64,000 nucleotides of DNA from Desulfomicrobium escambiense DSM 10707 (GCF_000428825.1 NZ_AUAR01000010.1:109559-173558), one strand, 5' to 3'; counted from the first letter of the stretch, positions 34,880-44,240 are shown. Notes: generated by a model not told the origin, from the letters alone. A program made the numbers and translations.

Positions 34880-36415
34880 GTGTCCACCAACAGAACCATC
34901 GCCAGGAACGCCTCCATCGTCTCCGGCGCAACCATGCTCAGCCGCGGGCTGGGGCTCGTGCGGGACCTGATCATGGCCTATACCCTGGGCGCGTCCGTGC
35001 TGGCCGACGCCTTCTTCGTGGCCTTCCGCGTGCCCAACCTGCTCAGGAGCCTCTTCGCCGAAGGGTCCCTGACCATGGCCTTCGTGCCGACCTTCGTGCG
35101 CTTGCGGCAGGAGCAGGGGGACCGGGCCGCCTTTGTCCTGGCCCGCTCCATTCAGTTCTGGCTGGTCGTCATTCTGGGAATCCTGACTCTCCTCGTCCTG
35201 CTTTTTCCCAAGGCCGTGACCCTGCTCATCGCCTCGGGCTTCGCGGCCAAGCGACCCGATATGTTCGAGCTGACGGCCTCCCTCGTGCAGATCTGCTTCC
35301 CCTACATCCTGTTCATTTCCGGCGTGGCCCTGTGCATGGGCGTGCTGAACAGCATGGGCCACTTCCTCGTGCCCGCCCTGGCGCCGTGCATCCTGAACAT
35401 CGTGCTCATCGCGGCCAGCCTCCTGGCCATAGCCGTGGGCGGGAACGTGGCCGTGTACCTGGCCTGGGGCGTGCTCGTGGCGGGCCTGGGACAGTGGCTC
35501 CTGCAGCAGCCCATCCTGCGCGCCAAGGGGTTCTCCTGGGCCGGGCCCGTGGAGCCCCTGAGCCCGGGTGTGCGCCGCATCGGCGTCCTGATGTTGCCGA
35601 CCATCCTGGGCTCGGCCGTGTACCAGATCAACATTCTCATCGGCACGGGCATGGCGTCCTTCCTGCCCGAAGGGTCGGTCTCCTATCTCTACTACGCCGA
35701 CAGGCTCTTCCAGTTCCCCCTGGGCGTTTTCGGCGTGGCCGTGGGCGTGGCCACCCTGCCGTCCCTGTCCTCCCTGGCCGCGCCCGAGCGGCGGGAGGAG
35801 TTCCGGGACACCCTGGCCTCGTCCCTGGGCCTGACGCTGTTCGTCAACCTGCCGGCGGCGGCCGGGCTGGCCGGGCTGTCCCTGCCCCTGGTGGAGCTGC
35901 TCTTCGGTCGCGGGCAATTCTCGGAGACTGCGGTGCACGGGACGGCCCTGGCCCTGCTGGGCTACGTCATCGGCCTGCCCGCCTTTTCGAGCGTGCGATC
36001 CCTGGCCTCGGCCTACTACGCCCTGGGCGACACGCGGACCCCGGTGCGTGTGGCCATGGGCTGCCTTGTGGTCTACGTCGCCACGGGCTTCGTCTCCATG
36101 CAGTATCTGGGGCACGTGGGACTGGCCCTGGCCTCGTCCATGTCGGCCTGGGTCAACGTGCTGCTGCTGGGGTATTTCCTGCGCCGCCACCTGGGGCCCT
36201 GGTTCCGGGTGGGCCGCGACCTCCTCGCGTCTCTGGGCCTGAGTTTTGCGCTGCTGGCCGGATGCTGGGCCAGCACGGGGCTTGGGCGCGTCAGCCTGCT
36301 CCTCATCCCGCTGTGGGCGGCGGCGTACATGGCCCTGGGCCTTGGCCTGGGAGTGAGCCAAGCCCGCCTTTTCGCCGACGTCCTGGGCCGCCGCCTGGGT
36401 CGCGGCAAGGCCTGA
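34880..36415 (+). CDS. murJ: Lipid II flippase MurJ (MviN)
   Basis: A 511-residue protein with about 14 membrane helices. N-terminal RNASIVSGATMLSRGLGLVRDLIMAYTLG and the following AFFVAFRVPNLLRSLFAEGSLTMAFVP are the classic MurJ opening, with the conserved Arg residues of the central cavity. MurJ moves lipid II across the inner membrane for peptidoglycan synthesis. GTG 34880 is preceded by AAGGA nine bases away. It is divergent from the lipoprotein gene. Confidence 0.95.
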   Translation: MSTNRTIARNASIVSGATMLSRGLGLVRDLIMAYTLGASVLADAFFVAFRVPNLLRSLFAEGSLTMAFVPTFVRLRQEQGDRAAFVLARSIQFWLVVILGILTLLVLLFPKAVTLLIASGFAAKRPDMFELTASLVQICFPYILFISGVALCMGVLNSMGHFLVPALAPCILNIVLIAASLLAIAVGGNVAVYLAWGVLVAGLGQWLLQQPILRAKGFSWAGPVEPLSPGVRRIGVLMLPTILGSAVYQINILIGTGMASFLPEGSVSYLYYADRLFQFPLGVFGVAVGVATLPSLSSLAAPERREEFRDTLASSLGLTLFVNLPAAAGLAGLSLPLVELLFGRGQFSETAVHGTALALLGYVIGLPAFSSVRSLASAYYALGDTRTPVRVAMGCLVVYVATGFVSMQYLGHVGLALASSMSAWVNVLLLGYFLRRHLGPWFRVGRDLLASLGLSFALLAGCWASTGLGRVSLLLIPLWAAAYMALGLGLGVSQARLFADVLGRRLGRGKA

Positions 36416-36490
36416 CTTGAACAACGCCGGCTTTGCCGCTAGACGTTTCTTTTTCGACGAACCGCCAACTCCCCCAGAAGAGGACCGCAT

Positions 36491-37714
36491 ATGATCCGCA
36501 TCAACGAGAACTACCTGAAGCTCAAGGCCTCCTATCTGTTCGCCGACATCGCCCGCCGCGTGAGCACATTCCAGCAGGCCAACCCGGACAAGAAGATCAT
36601 CCGCCTGGGCATCGGGGACGTGACCCAACCCCTGCCGAGGGCCGTGGTGGACGCCTTCCACCAGGGCGTGGACGAGATGGCTGACGCCGCCACCTTCCGC
36701 GGCTACGGTCCCGAGCAGGGCTACGACTTCCTGCGCGAACTGATCGCCCGCGAGGATTTCCAGTCCCGCGGCGCCGACGTCGCGGCCGACGAGATCTTCG
36801 TCAGCGACGGCGCCAAGTGCGACACGGGCAACATCCAGGAGCTTTTCGCCGGCGACATCCGCATCGCCATCCCCGACCCGGTCTACCCCGTCTACGTGGA
36901 CACCAACGTCATGGCCGGCCGCACGGGCGGCAGCGTGAACGGCCGCTACGAGGGCCTGGTCTACCTTGACGCCACCAGCGCCAACGGCTTCATCCCGGCC
37001 CTGCCCGACCAGCCCGTGGACCTCATCTACCTGTGCTACCCCAACAACCCCACGGGCGCGACCATCACCAAGGCCCAGCTCAAGGAGTGGGTCGACTACG
37101 CACGTGAGCACAAGGCCCTGATCCTTTTCGACGCGGCCTACGAGGCCTTCATCCGCGACCCCGAGCTGCCTCGGTCCATCTACGAGATCGAGGGCGCGCG
37201 TGAGGTGGCCATCGAGTTCCGTTCCATGTCCAAGACCGCGGGCTTCACGGGCACACGCCTGGCCTTCACCGTGGTGCCCAGGTCCTGCATGGCCTGGGAC
37301 GCGCAGGGCAACGCACACAGCCTGCACGCCATGTGGAACCGCCGCCACACCACCAAGTTCAACGGCGTGTCCTACCCCGTCCAGAAGGCCGCCGCGGCCG
37401 TCTACTCGCCCGAGGGCAAGGCCCAGGCCACGGCCCTGGTGGACGGATACCTGCGCAACGCCGGCATCATCCGCAACGAGATGACGGCCCTGGGCTACGA
37501 GTGCGTGGGCGGGGAGAACTCCCCGTACGTCTGGATCGACGGCAAGATGGGCTCGTGGGACTTCTTCGACATGCTCCTGAACAAGGCCGCCGTGGTCTGC
37601 ACGCCCGGCGCCGGCTTCGGGGCTTGCGGCGAGGGCTACATCCGCATCTCGGCTTTCAACAGCCTGGCCAATGTCCAGGAAGCCATGGAGCGCCTGCGCT
37701 CCGTGCTGAAGTAG
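36491..37714 (+). CDS. dapL: LL-diaminopimelate aminotransferase
   Basis: DapL converts tetrahydrodipicolinate to LL-diaminopimelate in one step using glutamate, bypassing succinylated intermediates. The 407-residue PLP enzyme has [67 protein letters not shown] and the PLP-lysine motif [12 protein letters not shown], together diagnostic of DapL. GAGGA precedes ATG 36491. Its product feeds both lysine and peptidoglycan; murJ is directly upstream. DapL is known from several sulfate reducers. Confidence 0.95.
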   Translation: MIRINENYLKLKASYLFADIARRVSTFQQANPDKKIIRLGIGDVTQPLPRAVVDAFHQGVDEMADAATFRGYGPEQGYDFLRELIAREDFQSRGADVAADEIFVSDGAKCDTGNIQELFAGDIRIAIPDPVYPVYVDTNVMAGRTGGSVNGRYEGLVYLDATSANGFIPALPDQPVDLIYLCYPNNPTGATITKAQLKEWVDYAREHKALILFDAAYEAFIRDPELPRSIYEIEGAREVAIEFRSMSKTAGFTGTRLAFTVVPRSCMAWDAQGNAHSLHAMWNRRHTTKFNGVSYPVQKAAAAVYSPEGKAQATALVDGYLRNAGIIRNEMTALGYECVGGENSPYVWIDGKMGSWDFFDMLLNKAAVVCTPGAGFGACGEGYIRISAFNSLANVQEAMERLRSVLK

Positions 37715-37715
37715 G

Positions 37716-38507
37716 ATGGACCAGGCGGCTGTCGGCCTGGCCCGGGAGCGGTTTCCGCGCGGGCTGTCCCAGCCGCCGCACGGATTCCGTTTTTCTCTCG
37801 ACGCGCTCCTGCTGGCGGCCTTCGCCGGCCGGGAGCGGGTGCGGGGCCGGGTGCTCGATCTGGGCACCGGTTGCGGGGTGGTGGGGCTCGGTCTGGCCCT
37901 GGAGCATCCCGATTTTTTTGGGGTCGGTCTCGACGTGAATCCGGGCATGCTCACACATGCCCGGGAAAACGCCCGCCGTTTGGGCCTTGCGGACCGCTTC
38001 GCCTTTCTGGCCGGGAATGTGCGCTTTCCCGGCTGCCTCGCGCCCGAGAGCGCGGATCTGGTGCTGTGCAATCCGCCCTACCGTGATCCGTCCAGTGGCC
38101 GGGTCTGTCCGGACGCGTTCAAAACCATGGCCCGGTTCGAGGCCGGGGCGTCCCTCGCCGACTTCGTCCGCGCCGCGGCCCTGACCGTGCGCAACCGCAA
38201 GCCCTGCGCCTTCATCCACCTGGCCGAACGCGCAGACGAACTGCTCCATCTGCTGCGCCAGGCGCGGCTCCAGCCCAAGGAAATCCTCTTCGTCCACCCG
38301 AATCTCCACAGCCCCGCCCGTCTGGCGCTGGTGCGCTCCCTGAAGAACGGCGGCCCGGGCCTGACCGTGGCCGCGCCGCTCAGCCTGCACGAAGGGGAGG
38401 GGGAGAGTTCCCGGCTGACAGCCGGCGCCCTGGCTTTCTGCCCCCGCCTGGCCTGCAACGCGGGCGGCGGCGAGGGCGGGGCGCAGGGCAAAAAAAACCC
38501 CGCGTGA
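37716..38507 (+). CDS. TrmN6-like N6-adenine methyltransferase
   Basis: The 263-residue protein has an SAM site (VLDLGTGCGVVGLGLAL) and a CNPPYRDPSSGR motif (NPPY type, N6-adenine or amino-group methyl transfer). Layout fits YfiC/TrmN6, which methylates A37 of tRNA1(Val). Its ATG is one base after the dapL stop, so it is translationally coupled. The C-terminus (GGGEGGAQGKKNPA) reads into the leftward terminator hairpin, which suggests these last residues are not functionally important. Confidence 0.82.
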   Translation: MDQAAVGLARERFPRGLSQPPHGFRFSLDALLLAAFAGRERVRGRVLDLGTGCGVVGLGLALEHPDFFGVGLDVNPGMLTHARENARRLGLADRFAFLAGNVRFPGCLAPESADLVLCNPPYRDPSSGRVCPDAFKTMARFEAGASLADFVRAAALTVRNRKPCAFIHLAERADELLHLLRQARLQPKEILFVHPNLHSPARLALVRSLKNGGPGLTVAAPLSLHEGEGESSRLTAGALAFCPRLACNAGGGEGGAQGKKNPA

Positions 38508-38514
38508 CGCGGGG
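38491..38514 (-). terminator. Leftward terminator overlapping the end of the TrmN6-like gene
   Basis: On the minus strand CCCCGCG-TCA-CGCGGGG is followed by eight T residues. It would end the transcript of the small membrane protein at 38541-38681 and possibly the CBS gene upstream of it. Confidence 0.85.
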
Positions 38515-38540
38515 CCGGGAGGCGTGAAACGCGGCCGGAG

Positions 38541-38681
38541 CTATCTGCTCATGCGGCCGATGATGAACGAGATGATGGCCGTGGCCACCAGCAGCCCGAT
38601 GACGTAGTCCGTGTCCAGGGCGATCTGCAGCGTGTTGATGATCTCGTTTAAGGTGTCCTTGATGGGGTAGTGCTCTTCCAT
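38541..38681 (-). CDS. 46-residue single-helix membrane protein
   Basis: A short complete frame: ATG with GGGAG five bases upstream, 46 codons, TAG. The product starts MEEHYPIKDTLNEIINTLQI and has one membrane helix near residues 26-43 (VIGLLVATAIISFIIG), ending RMSR. It lies between the CBS-ACT gene and a strong leftward terminator, with a hairpin on its other side. The good ribosome site, codon choice and defined flanks support a real gene. No function can be assigned; small single-pass proteins often regulate larger membrane complexes. Confidence 0.65.
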   Translation of the reverse strand: MEEHYPIKDTLNEIINTLQIALDTDYVIGLLVATAIISFIIGRMSR

Positions 38682-38723
38682 GGGTTCTCCCGAAAGTTTC
38701 CTGTTTGCGCCGCTCACGAAACG

Positions 38724-38749
38724 AGGCCCGCGGATGCTTCCGCGGGCCT
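38724..38749 (-). terminator. Hairpin between the CBS-ACT gene and the small membrane gene
   Basis: An 11-bp perfect stem (AGGCCCGCGGA / TCCGCGGGCCT) with a TGCT loop. On the minus strand the next bases are CGTTTCG, a weak T-run, so it may be a partial terminator. Confidence 0.55.
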
Positions 38750-38774
38750 TTGCGTTGCGGGTGGTGGTGGCCGT

Positions 38775-39440
38775 CTAGTTGATGCTGTCCCGGACCCAGA
38801 ACATGAGGTCGTACTTCTCGCTCAGTTCCTTCTTCAGTTCGTTCAGCACGGATTTTTCCATGTCCATGACGCGCAGGAAGACCTGCCTGTATCCGTCCTC
38901 GACCTTGTCGTAGGACGTCAGGATGGAGATGACCCTGGCCTTGTGGCCGCGCAGGCAATCGAGCACTTCCTTGAGGGTCCCGCGCTGGTCCGGCAGCTTG
39001 AGGCCGATCTGGATTCCGCCGTGGTAGATGCCGGTGATGCTCAGCAGCACCCTGTAGACCTCGTTCTGGGTCATGATGCCCACGAGTTCCCCCTGCTCGT
39101 TCAGGACGGGCAGGCCGGAGATCTTCTTGTCGTGCATGATAGCCGCGCATTTCACGACCGTGTCCGTGTCCAGGATGGTCAGCGGATTGGGGCTCATGAT
39201 GTTTTTGACCTTGATCTCCGAGAGCAGGTAGTAGAGCTCGTGCACGTCCAGGGTCGTGGCCTTGGAGGGCGAAGCTTCCTTCACGTCGCGGTCGCTCAGC
39301 ATGCCGACGACCTTGCCCTTGTCGTCGACCACGGGCAGGCGGCGAATGCCCTTTTCCTTCATCAGCTTGGCTGCGCGCATCATGGAGGTTTCGGGGTCCA
39401 CCGTGATCACGTCCTTGGTCATCCAGTCCTTGATAATCAT
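38775..39440 (-). CDS. CBS-pair and ACT domain protein (AcuB-like)
   Basis: The 221-residue cytosolic protein has two CBS motifs (about 6-60: MTKDVITVDPETSMMRAAKLM; about 79-135: IMSPNPLTILDTDTVVKCAAIM) followed by an ACT-like domain (about 140-215). CBS pairs bind adenosine nucleotides and ACT domains bind amino acids, so this is a likely sensor of energy or nitrogen state. Similar AcuB-type proteins occur widely in sulfate reducers. Partner proteins are not evident from the neighbours. Confidence 0.85.
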   Translation of the reverse strand: MIIKDWMTKDVITVDPETSMMRAAKLMKEKGIRRLPVVDDKGKVVGMLSDRDVKEASPSKATTLDVHELYYLLSEIKVKNIMSPNPLTILDTDTVVKCAAIMHDKKISGLPVLNEQGELVGIMTQNEVYRVLLSITGIYHGGIQIGLKLPDQRGTLKEVLDCLRGHKARVISILTSYDKVEDGYRQVFLRVMDMEKSVLNELKKELSEKYDLMFWVRDSIN

Positions 39441-39547
39441 ATTGTGTCTCCTTGGAAGCGGTGGTGTACGCCCTTGGTCAAGCGCGTGCGTACAAGGTCA
39501 TGAATGCATGTAAGTAAGTGGATGCATAATGTCTTTTGATCATGTCG

Positions 39548-40360
39548 TCAAAGAATCTCTGCCGAATTGTCCGGAACTTCGGCATACACGTCCGGGCGCC
39601 GGTGGTTCAGCGCAGGTATCGTCCGGCGGATTTCAAGGACGGTCTGAAGATCGACGTGCCCGGGGACGAGCCCCTCGCTCCGTTCGTCCGCGACCGTGAC
39701 TTCGCCCGTGGGGGTGACGAAGATCGAGCGGCCGCCGAAGGGGAAGGCGCCCTGTTTTCCGACCTTGTTCGCGCCCAGCAGGCAGCACTGGTTTTCCACG
39801 GCCCGGGCCACGCACAGGGGCTCCCAGACGCCGATTCGCGCGCGGGGCCAGGCCGAGGCCAGCAGCAGAGCGTGGCAGCCGGACAGGGCCATGGTCCGGA
39901 AAAGTTCGGGGAAGCGCAGGTCGTAGCAGACGGCCAGGCCGAAGCGCACCCCGTCCAGGTCGAAGGTTACGAGCTTGCGGCCCGGGATGAAGACGCGCGT
40001 CTCGTCGGCGTCGCCGCCCTTGAACAGGTGGACCTTGCGGTACTGGGCCAGGATGGTCCCGCGGGGGCCGAAGGCGACCAGGGCGTTGAAGATCCCGTCC
40101 TCCCCGGGCAGGCAGACGCCGCAGACCAGGCAGACCCCGCATTCGGCGGCCAGGCCGAGGAGGCGTTGCCGGACCAGGGGCCACGAGCTGCCTCCGAGCT
40201 GGCCGATGACGGGCATGTCGTACCCCAAATCGGCAATTTCGGGGAAGAGCAGGAGCCGGCAACCGGCCTCGGCTCCGGCGCGGGCATGGGCGGCGATGGC
40301 GTCCAGGTTGCCCTGCACGTCGCCGGGGATTGTGGCCATTTGAACTGCGGCGACTTTCAT
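39548..40360 (-). CDS. Carbon-nitrogen hydrolase (nitrilase superfamily)
   Basis: The Glu-Lys-Cys triad is visible in order: LLFPEIAD (Glu), YRKVHLF (Lys) and AVCYDLRFPELF (Cys). The 270-residue protein belongs to the omega-amidase/Nit-like branch by motif style, but the substrate is not known. ATG 40360 is chosen because GGAGG lies nine bases upstream; a GTG nine bases earlier is in frame but abuts that site. It is divergent from larC with a 44-bp gap. Confidence 0.87.
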   Translation of the reverse strand: MKVAAVQMATIPGDVQGNLDAIAAHARAGAEAGCRLLLFPEIADLGYDMPVIGQLGGSSWPLVRQRLLGLAAECGVCLVCGVCLPGEDGIFNALVAFGPRGTILAQYRKVHLFKGGDADETRVFIPGRKLVTFDLDGVRFGLAVCYDLRFPELFRTMALSGCHALLLASAWPRARIGVWEPLCVARAVENQCCLLGANKVGKQGAFPFGGRSIFVTPTGEVTVADERSEGLVPGHVDLQTVLEIRRTIPALNHRRPDVYAEVPDNSAEIL

Positions 40361-40404
40361 GGCATGCACCCTCCGAGCAGCACAACGTGAACCTGGGGAG
40401 AAAC

Positions 40405-41547
40405 ATGCCCGAGTTGCATCTTGATTGTCCAGTCGGCATTGCCGGCGACATGTTCCTGGCGGCCATGGCCGGTCTGGGCGTTGATTTTGAGCCCTTGGCG
40501 GAGGCCTTCGGTCGGGCCGGGCTGGAGGTGTCCATCGTCGCCGGGGAGGCGCGGGACAAGGGTGTCGCGGGCAAGCGCATGGAGATCGGTTCCGCCGGGG
40601 CGCAACCTCTGCGCCATCTGCACGACCTGACGGACATGGTCCGCAGGATGCCCCTGTCCGAGGCCGTCAGGGCCGGGGCCGAAGCCGCCTTCGTCCGCCT
40701 GGCCGAGGCGGAGGCCGCGATCCACGGCTGCGGCCTTGAGGATGTTCACTTTCACGAGGTTGGGGCCGTGGACACCCTGGTCGATGTGGTCGGCGCCTTC
40801 TTCGCCCTGGAAGCCCTCGGCGTGACGCGCGTGACCTGTTCGAGCCTGCCCTGGTTCACGGGCACCGTGCGCTGCGCCCATGGCTTCATGCCGCTGCCCG
40901 CACCGGCCACGGCCATGCTCCTGCAGGGCAAGCCAGTCTATCCCACGCAGTTCGACAGGGAGATCATCACCCCCACCGGCGCGCTGCTGCTGGACCGCCT
41001 GGTCGACGATTTCGCCGAGGGGCCCACGGGCCGCCTGCTGGCCTGCGGCCTGGGCCTGGGAAACATGGAACTCGGGGTGGTCAACGGACTGCGCGCCTTC
41101 CTGCTTGAAGCCGGCGGCCCTGTCATGGAGCGGGTCATGGTCCTGGAGACTAACGTGGACCACTTGACCGGGGAGGAAATCGGGGGGGTGTTCGGGGAAT
41201 TGCTGGCGGCCGGGGCCTTGGACGTGCTCTTCCTGCCCGGCGTAATGAAGAAGAATCGCCCCGGAGGGCTGCTGCAGATCCTGTGCAGGCCCGAGGATCT
41301 GGCGCGCATCAGGGACCTGGCCTTTGCTCAGACCATGAGCCTGGGCCTGCGCATCACCGAGACGCGTCGGGCCGTGCTGCCCCGCGCCGCGACCACCTGC
41401 CCCACTCCCTGGGGCGACCTGCCCGCCAAGGAAACGACCGTGGACGGCGAACGCTACGCGCGCCCCGAGTTCGAGGCCCTGCAGGCCCTGGCCCGCCGCA
41501 CGGGCCGCTCCGTGACCCAGCTGCGCTACCTCCTGAGCGAAGACTGA
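40405..41547 (+). CDS. larC: Nickel-pincer cofactor biosynthesis protein LarC
   Basis: LarC inserts nickel into the pyridinium bis-thiocarboxylate mononucleotide to form the nickel-pincer cofactor of lactate racemase and relatives. The 380-residue protein has LHLDCPVGIAGDMFLAAM, the HFHEVGAVDTLVDVVGAF block, ITPTGALLL and, in the C-terminal part, LETNVDHLTGEEIGGVFGELL. All are DUF111/LarC signatures. GGGGAG precedes ATG 40405. larB, larE and larA are not in the window. Confidence 0.92.
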   Translation: MPELHLDCPVGIAGDMFLAAMAGLGVDFEPLAEAFGRAGLEVSIVAGEARDKGVAGKRMEIGSAGAQPLRHLHDLTDMVRRMPLSEAVRAGAEAAFVRLAEAEAAIHGCGLEDVHFHEVGAVDTLVDVVGAFFALEALGVTRVTCSSLPWFTGTVRCAHGFMPLPAPATAMLLQGKPVYPTQFDREIITPTGALLLDRLVDDFAEGPTGRLLACGLGLGNMELGVVNGLRAFLLEAGGPVMERVMVLETNVDHLTGEEIGGVFGELLAAGALDVLFLPGVMKKNRPGGLLQILCRPEDLARIRDLAFAQTMSLGLRITETRRAVLPRAATTCPTPWGDLPAKETTVDGERYARPEFEALQALARRTGRSVTQLRYLLSED

Positions 41548-41596
41548 ACGTCCATCCCGTCCATTAGGTCCGCAGCGTCCATCAGGTTGGGCCTCG
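41548..41596. repeat. Short GTCCAT repeats between larC and YaiI
   Basis: GTCCAT occurs three times in the 49-bp gap between convergent genes (near 41551, 41559 and 41578), with one GTCCGC variant. No T-run terminator is seen here. Confidence 0.35.
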
Positions 41597-42064
41597 TCAG
41601 TACCCCCGCGCCCGCAGAAGCCTGTCCAGCTGGTTGGAGAACTCCTGCCGGTCCTTGGGCCGCAGGGCCGACGGCCCGCCCGTCATGACGCCGCTGCCGC
41701 GCAGCTCGTCCATGAAATCGCGCATGGTCAGGCGGCCGCGGATGTTCTCGGCGGTGAAGACCTCGCCCCTGGGGCTCAGGCCCGTGCCGCCCTTTTCGAT
41801 GACCCCGGCGGCCAGGGGGATGTCTGTCGTGACCACCAGATCCCCGTCACCGGCCAGATGGATGATGGCCTCGTCGGCCTTGTCGAAGCCGGAGCCGACC
41901 TGCAGAAATTCGATGCGCTCGGATTTGGGGACCGCGAAGCGGGAGTTGGCCACCAGCACGAGACTGACCCCACGCTTGTCGGCCGCCCGGTAGAGGATGT
42001 CCTTGACGACTCGGGGGCAGGCGTCGGCGTCCACCCAGATGCGCATGGCGGGGGCGTCGCTCAT
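41597..42064 (-). CDS. YaiI/YqxD family protein (DUF188)
   Basis: The 155-residue protein has RIWVDADACPRVVKDILYRAA at the N-terminus, VTTDIPLAAGVIEKGG and NIRGRLTMRDFMDELR, all DUF188 signatures. The fold resembles PIN-type nucleases; the activity is not established. Its ATG overlaps the stop of the U32 gene (ATGA), so the longer start at 42064 is preferred over the internal ATG at 42046. Confidence 0.88.
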   Translation of the reverse strand: MSDAPAMRIWVDADACPRVVKDILYRAADKRGVSLVLVANSRFAVPKSERIEFLQVGSGFDKADEAIIHLAGDGDLVVTTDIPLAAGVIEKGGTGLSPRGEVFTAENIRGRLTMRDFMDELRGSGVMTGGPSALRPKDRQEFSNQLDRLLRARGY

Positions 42065-43317
42065 ACGCCGCGGATGCCGTAGGCTTCGGGATTGGCGGCG
42101 CGCAGGAAGAGGCCCGGCTCCAGGTCCGGATGGCCGCATCTGAACGTCACCCGCATCCCGCCGTGGGCCGTGTCCAGTCTCAGGCCTTCGGCGTTCTCCA
42201 CGCCGTAGTCGCCTGGACGTAGCACCGGACGCCGCAGGCCCGGCAGCAGGAGCTCCAGGGGCGCGTCGGTTTCGAAGCGGTGCTTGACGTCCATGATCCA
42301 TCCGTCGTTCCCGACGGGCTCCACCAGTCGCCCCACGACGTTCTTGGTCAGTTCGCGGGACAGGGCCGGGCGCAGGGTCACGGGTGCGGGCGTGAAAAAG
42401 GACGTGGACAGGGGGCGGGTGGCCAGCTGCTGCAGTTCCTCCAGGTAGAGGCCGGGCCGGAAGGTTCCGGCCGCGAGATCGTCCAGGGCCGTGCGGTACA
42501 CGTCCGTGACCTGGGCCAGGTAGGACGGGGTCTTCATACGGCCTTCGATCTTGAGGCTTGTGATCCCGTTTTGGCGGAACCACTGCAGGTACTTGACCAG
42601 ACAGAGGTCCTCGGCGGCCATGACCTGGCTGAACTCCCCGTCGCACCTGACCTCCCACGTGTCCCTGCCGGGGCGCAGGCGCTCCTCCAGCCGCACGGCC
42701 GTGACCGCGTAGTCGTAGCGGCAGGGGTGGGTGCACTGGCCGAGGTTGCCGGAGCGGTCCGTGAGATGGGCCGAGAGCAGGCAGCGGCCGGACACGGCCA
42801 TGCACATGGCGCCATGCACGAAGACCTCGAATTCGAGGTCGGGCACCTTGGCGACCATGGCCCGGATGCGGGACGCGCCCAGTTCGCGGGCCACGTTGAC
42901 GCGGCGCGCGCCCAGGTCGAGCCAGAAGGCGGCCGCGGCGGAATTGGAGGTGTTGGCCTGGGTGGAGATGTGGACGGGGATGTGCGGCGCGCGGCGCCTG
43001 GCCATGGCCGCGATGCCCGGGTCGGCGATGATGACGCCGTCCACGGCGATGTCCGCCAGCTCATCCAGGTAGGCCTCGACTCCGGGCAGGTGCTCTTCGC
43101 GGGCCAGGAGGTTGAGGGCGAAATAGACCTTGGCGCCCTTGCCGTGGGCCAGTTCCACGGCGCTGCGCAACTCAGGGAAGGAGAATCCTTCGGTCTTGGC
43201 GCGCAGGCTCAGGGCGCGGCCGCCCAGATACACCGCGTCGGCGCCGTAGGCCAGGGCCGTGGCGAGCTTGTCCGGGTTGCCGGCCGGGGCGAGAAGTTCG
43301 GGGAGCGGTTTGGGCAT
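42061..43317 (-). CDS. Peptidase U32 family protein (TrhP/RlhA-like)
   Basis: The 418-residue protein has LLAPAGNPDKLATALAYGADAVYLGG at the N-terminus and the U32 signature in FVHGAMCMAVSGRCLLS with nearby CTHPCRYDY cysteines. Although once called proteases, relatives are now linked to prephenate-dependent tRNA or 23S rRNA hydroxylation. The cysteines suit an iron-sulfur cluster. It lies in a leftward run PHP-U32-YaiI, with two bases between the PHP stop and its ATG. Confidence 0.87.
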   Translation of the reverse strand: MPKPLPELLAPAGNPDKLATALAYGADAVYLGGRALSLRAKTEGFSFPELRSAVELAHGKGAKVYFALNLLAREEHLPGVEAYLDELADIAVDGVIIADPGIAAMARRRAPHIPVHISTQANTSNSAAAAFWLDLGARRVNVARELGASRIRAMVAKVPDLEFEVFVHGAMCMAVSGRCLLSAHLTDRSGNLGQCTHPCRYDYAVTAVRLEERLRPGRDTWEVRCDGEFSQVMAAEDLCLVKYLQWFRQNGITSLKIEGRMKTPSYLAQVTDVYRTALDDLAAGTFRPGLYLEELQQLATRPLSTSFFTPAPVTLRPALSRELTKNVVGRLVEPVGNDGWIMDVKHRFETDAPLELLLPGLRRPVLRPGDYGVENAEGLRLDTAHGGMRVTFRCGHPDLEPGLFLRAANPEAYGIRGV

Positions 43318-43319
43318 GG

Positions 43320-44189
43320 TCAGGAGCAGGACGGAAGGGTCAGACCCTGCGCCACGCGACGTTCCTTCATGCGCCGCACCAGTTCGTAGGACGGGCGCAG
43401 TCCGCCCTTGCCGCGTCCCAGGGCGATGCCGGGCTTGTTGTCGCCGTGAAAGTCGGACCCGGCGCTCGGCAGCAGGTCGAGCCTGCGGCAGAGGTCGGCG
43501 TAGGCGTTGGTCTGGGCCTGGGTGTGCATGGAATAGAAGACCTCCACCCCGTCGAGCCCCCAGTCCTTGAGTTCCCTGACCACCTCTTCGAGACTCCTGC
43601 CCTGCGGGCGCAGGGTGCAGGGGTGGGCCAGGATGACCGTGGCGCCTTCGCCCTTGAGCAGCTCGATGCCCTGGCTGGGCAGGAGCTTCTCCTTGGGGGC
43701 GTAGCCTTTGGTCCCCGGCCGCAGCCAGTTGAGAAACGCGTCCTGGAAGTTGACGGCCACGCCCTTGGCCACCAGAAGCTGGGCGATGTGCGGCCGCCCG
43801 ACGCTGCCGCCGGCGATCGCCTCCAGTTCGTCGTAGGTGACCTGTACCCCGTACCTGTTGAGGTTGCCGATGATGGCCTCGTTGCGCTGCCTGCGGAGCA
43901 CGGTCAGGTGGTCCAGGGCCGCCTGGAGCCTGGGCGACCGCAGCGGGAGCCACAGCCCCAGCAGGTGCATGCTGCCGTGCTCCGACTCGACGCTCAGCTC
44001 ACAGCCGCCGATGACTTCAAGCCCCAGTTCGCTCCCGGCGGCGCAGGCCTCGGGCAGTCCCTCAACCGTGTCGTGGTCCGTCAGGGCGATGGCCTTGAGG
44101 CCGGCCCTTACGGCTGCGGCGATGAGTTCCGCGGGACGGAGGGTGCCGTCGGAGGCGGTGGAGTGGGTATGCAAATCTATTTCAGCCAT
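43320..44189 (-). CDS. PHP domain phosphoesterase (RNase AM/YciV-like)
   Basis: The 289-residue protein has the PHP metal motifs DLHTHSTASDG, LTDHDT, ILAHPCTL and SAGSDFHGDN. The layout fits YciV/TrpH, a 5'-3' exoribonuclease or nucleotide 3',5'-bisphosphatase. I use ATG 44189 because longer starts would run into the terminator hairpin of infA; no clear ribosome site is seen. It heads the PHP-U32-YaiI set. Confidence 0.85.
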   Translation of the reverse strand: MAEIDLHTHSTASDGTLRPAELIAAAVRAGLKAIALTDHDTVEGLPEACAAGSELGLEVIGGCELSVESEHGSMHLLGLWLPLRSPRLQAALDHLTVLRRQRNEAIIGNLNRYGVQVTYDELEAIAGGSVGRPHIAQLLVAKGVAVNFQDAFLNWLRPGTKGYAPKEKLLPSQGIELLKGEGATVILAHPCTLRPQGRSLEEVVRELKDWGLDGVEVFYSMHTQAQTNAYADLCRRLDLLPSAGSDFHGDNKPGIALGRGKGGLRPSYELVRRMKERRVAQGLTLPSCS

Positions 44190-44240
44190 GGGTACGGGGT
44201 ACGGCAGGTGTTGTGTGATGACAAGGCGGAAGTGGGCAAT

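Noticed and set aside
34865..38071. A 1068-codon minus-strand frame over murJ and dapL
   Set aside because: Antisense shadow of two clear enzymes; no recognisable motif or ribosome site.
41548..41596. GTCCAT repeats as a possible CRISPR-like or VNTR array
   Set aside because: Units are only 6 bases, irregularly spaced and few; no spacer structure. No CRISPR array was seen anywhere in the window.
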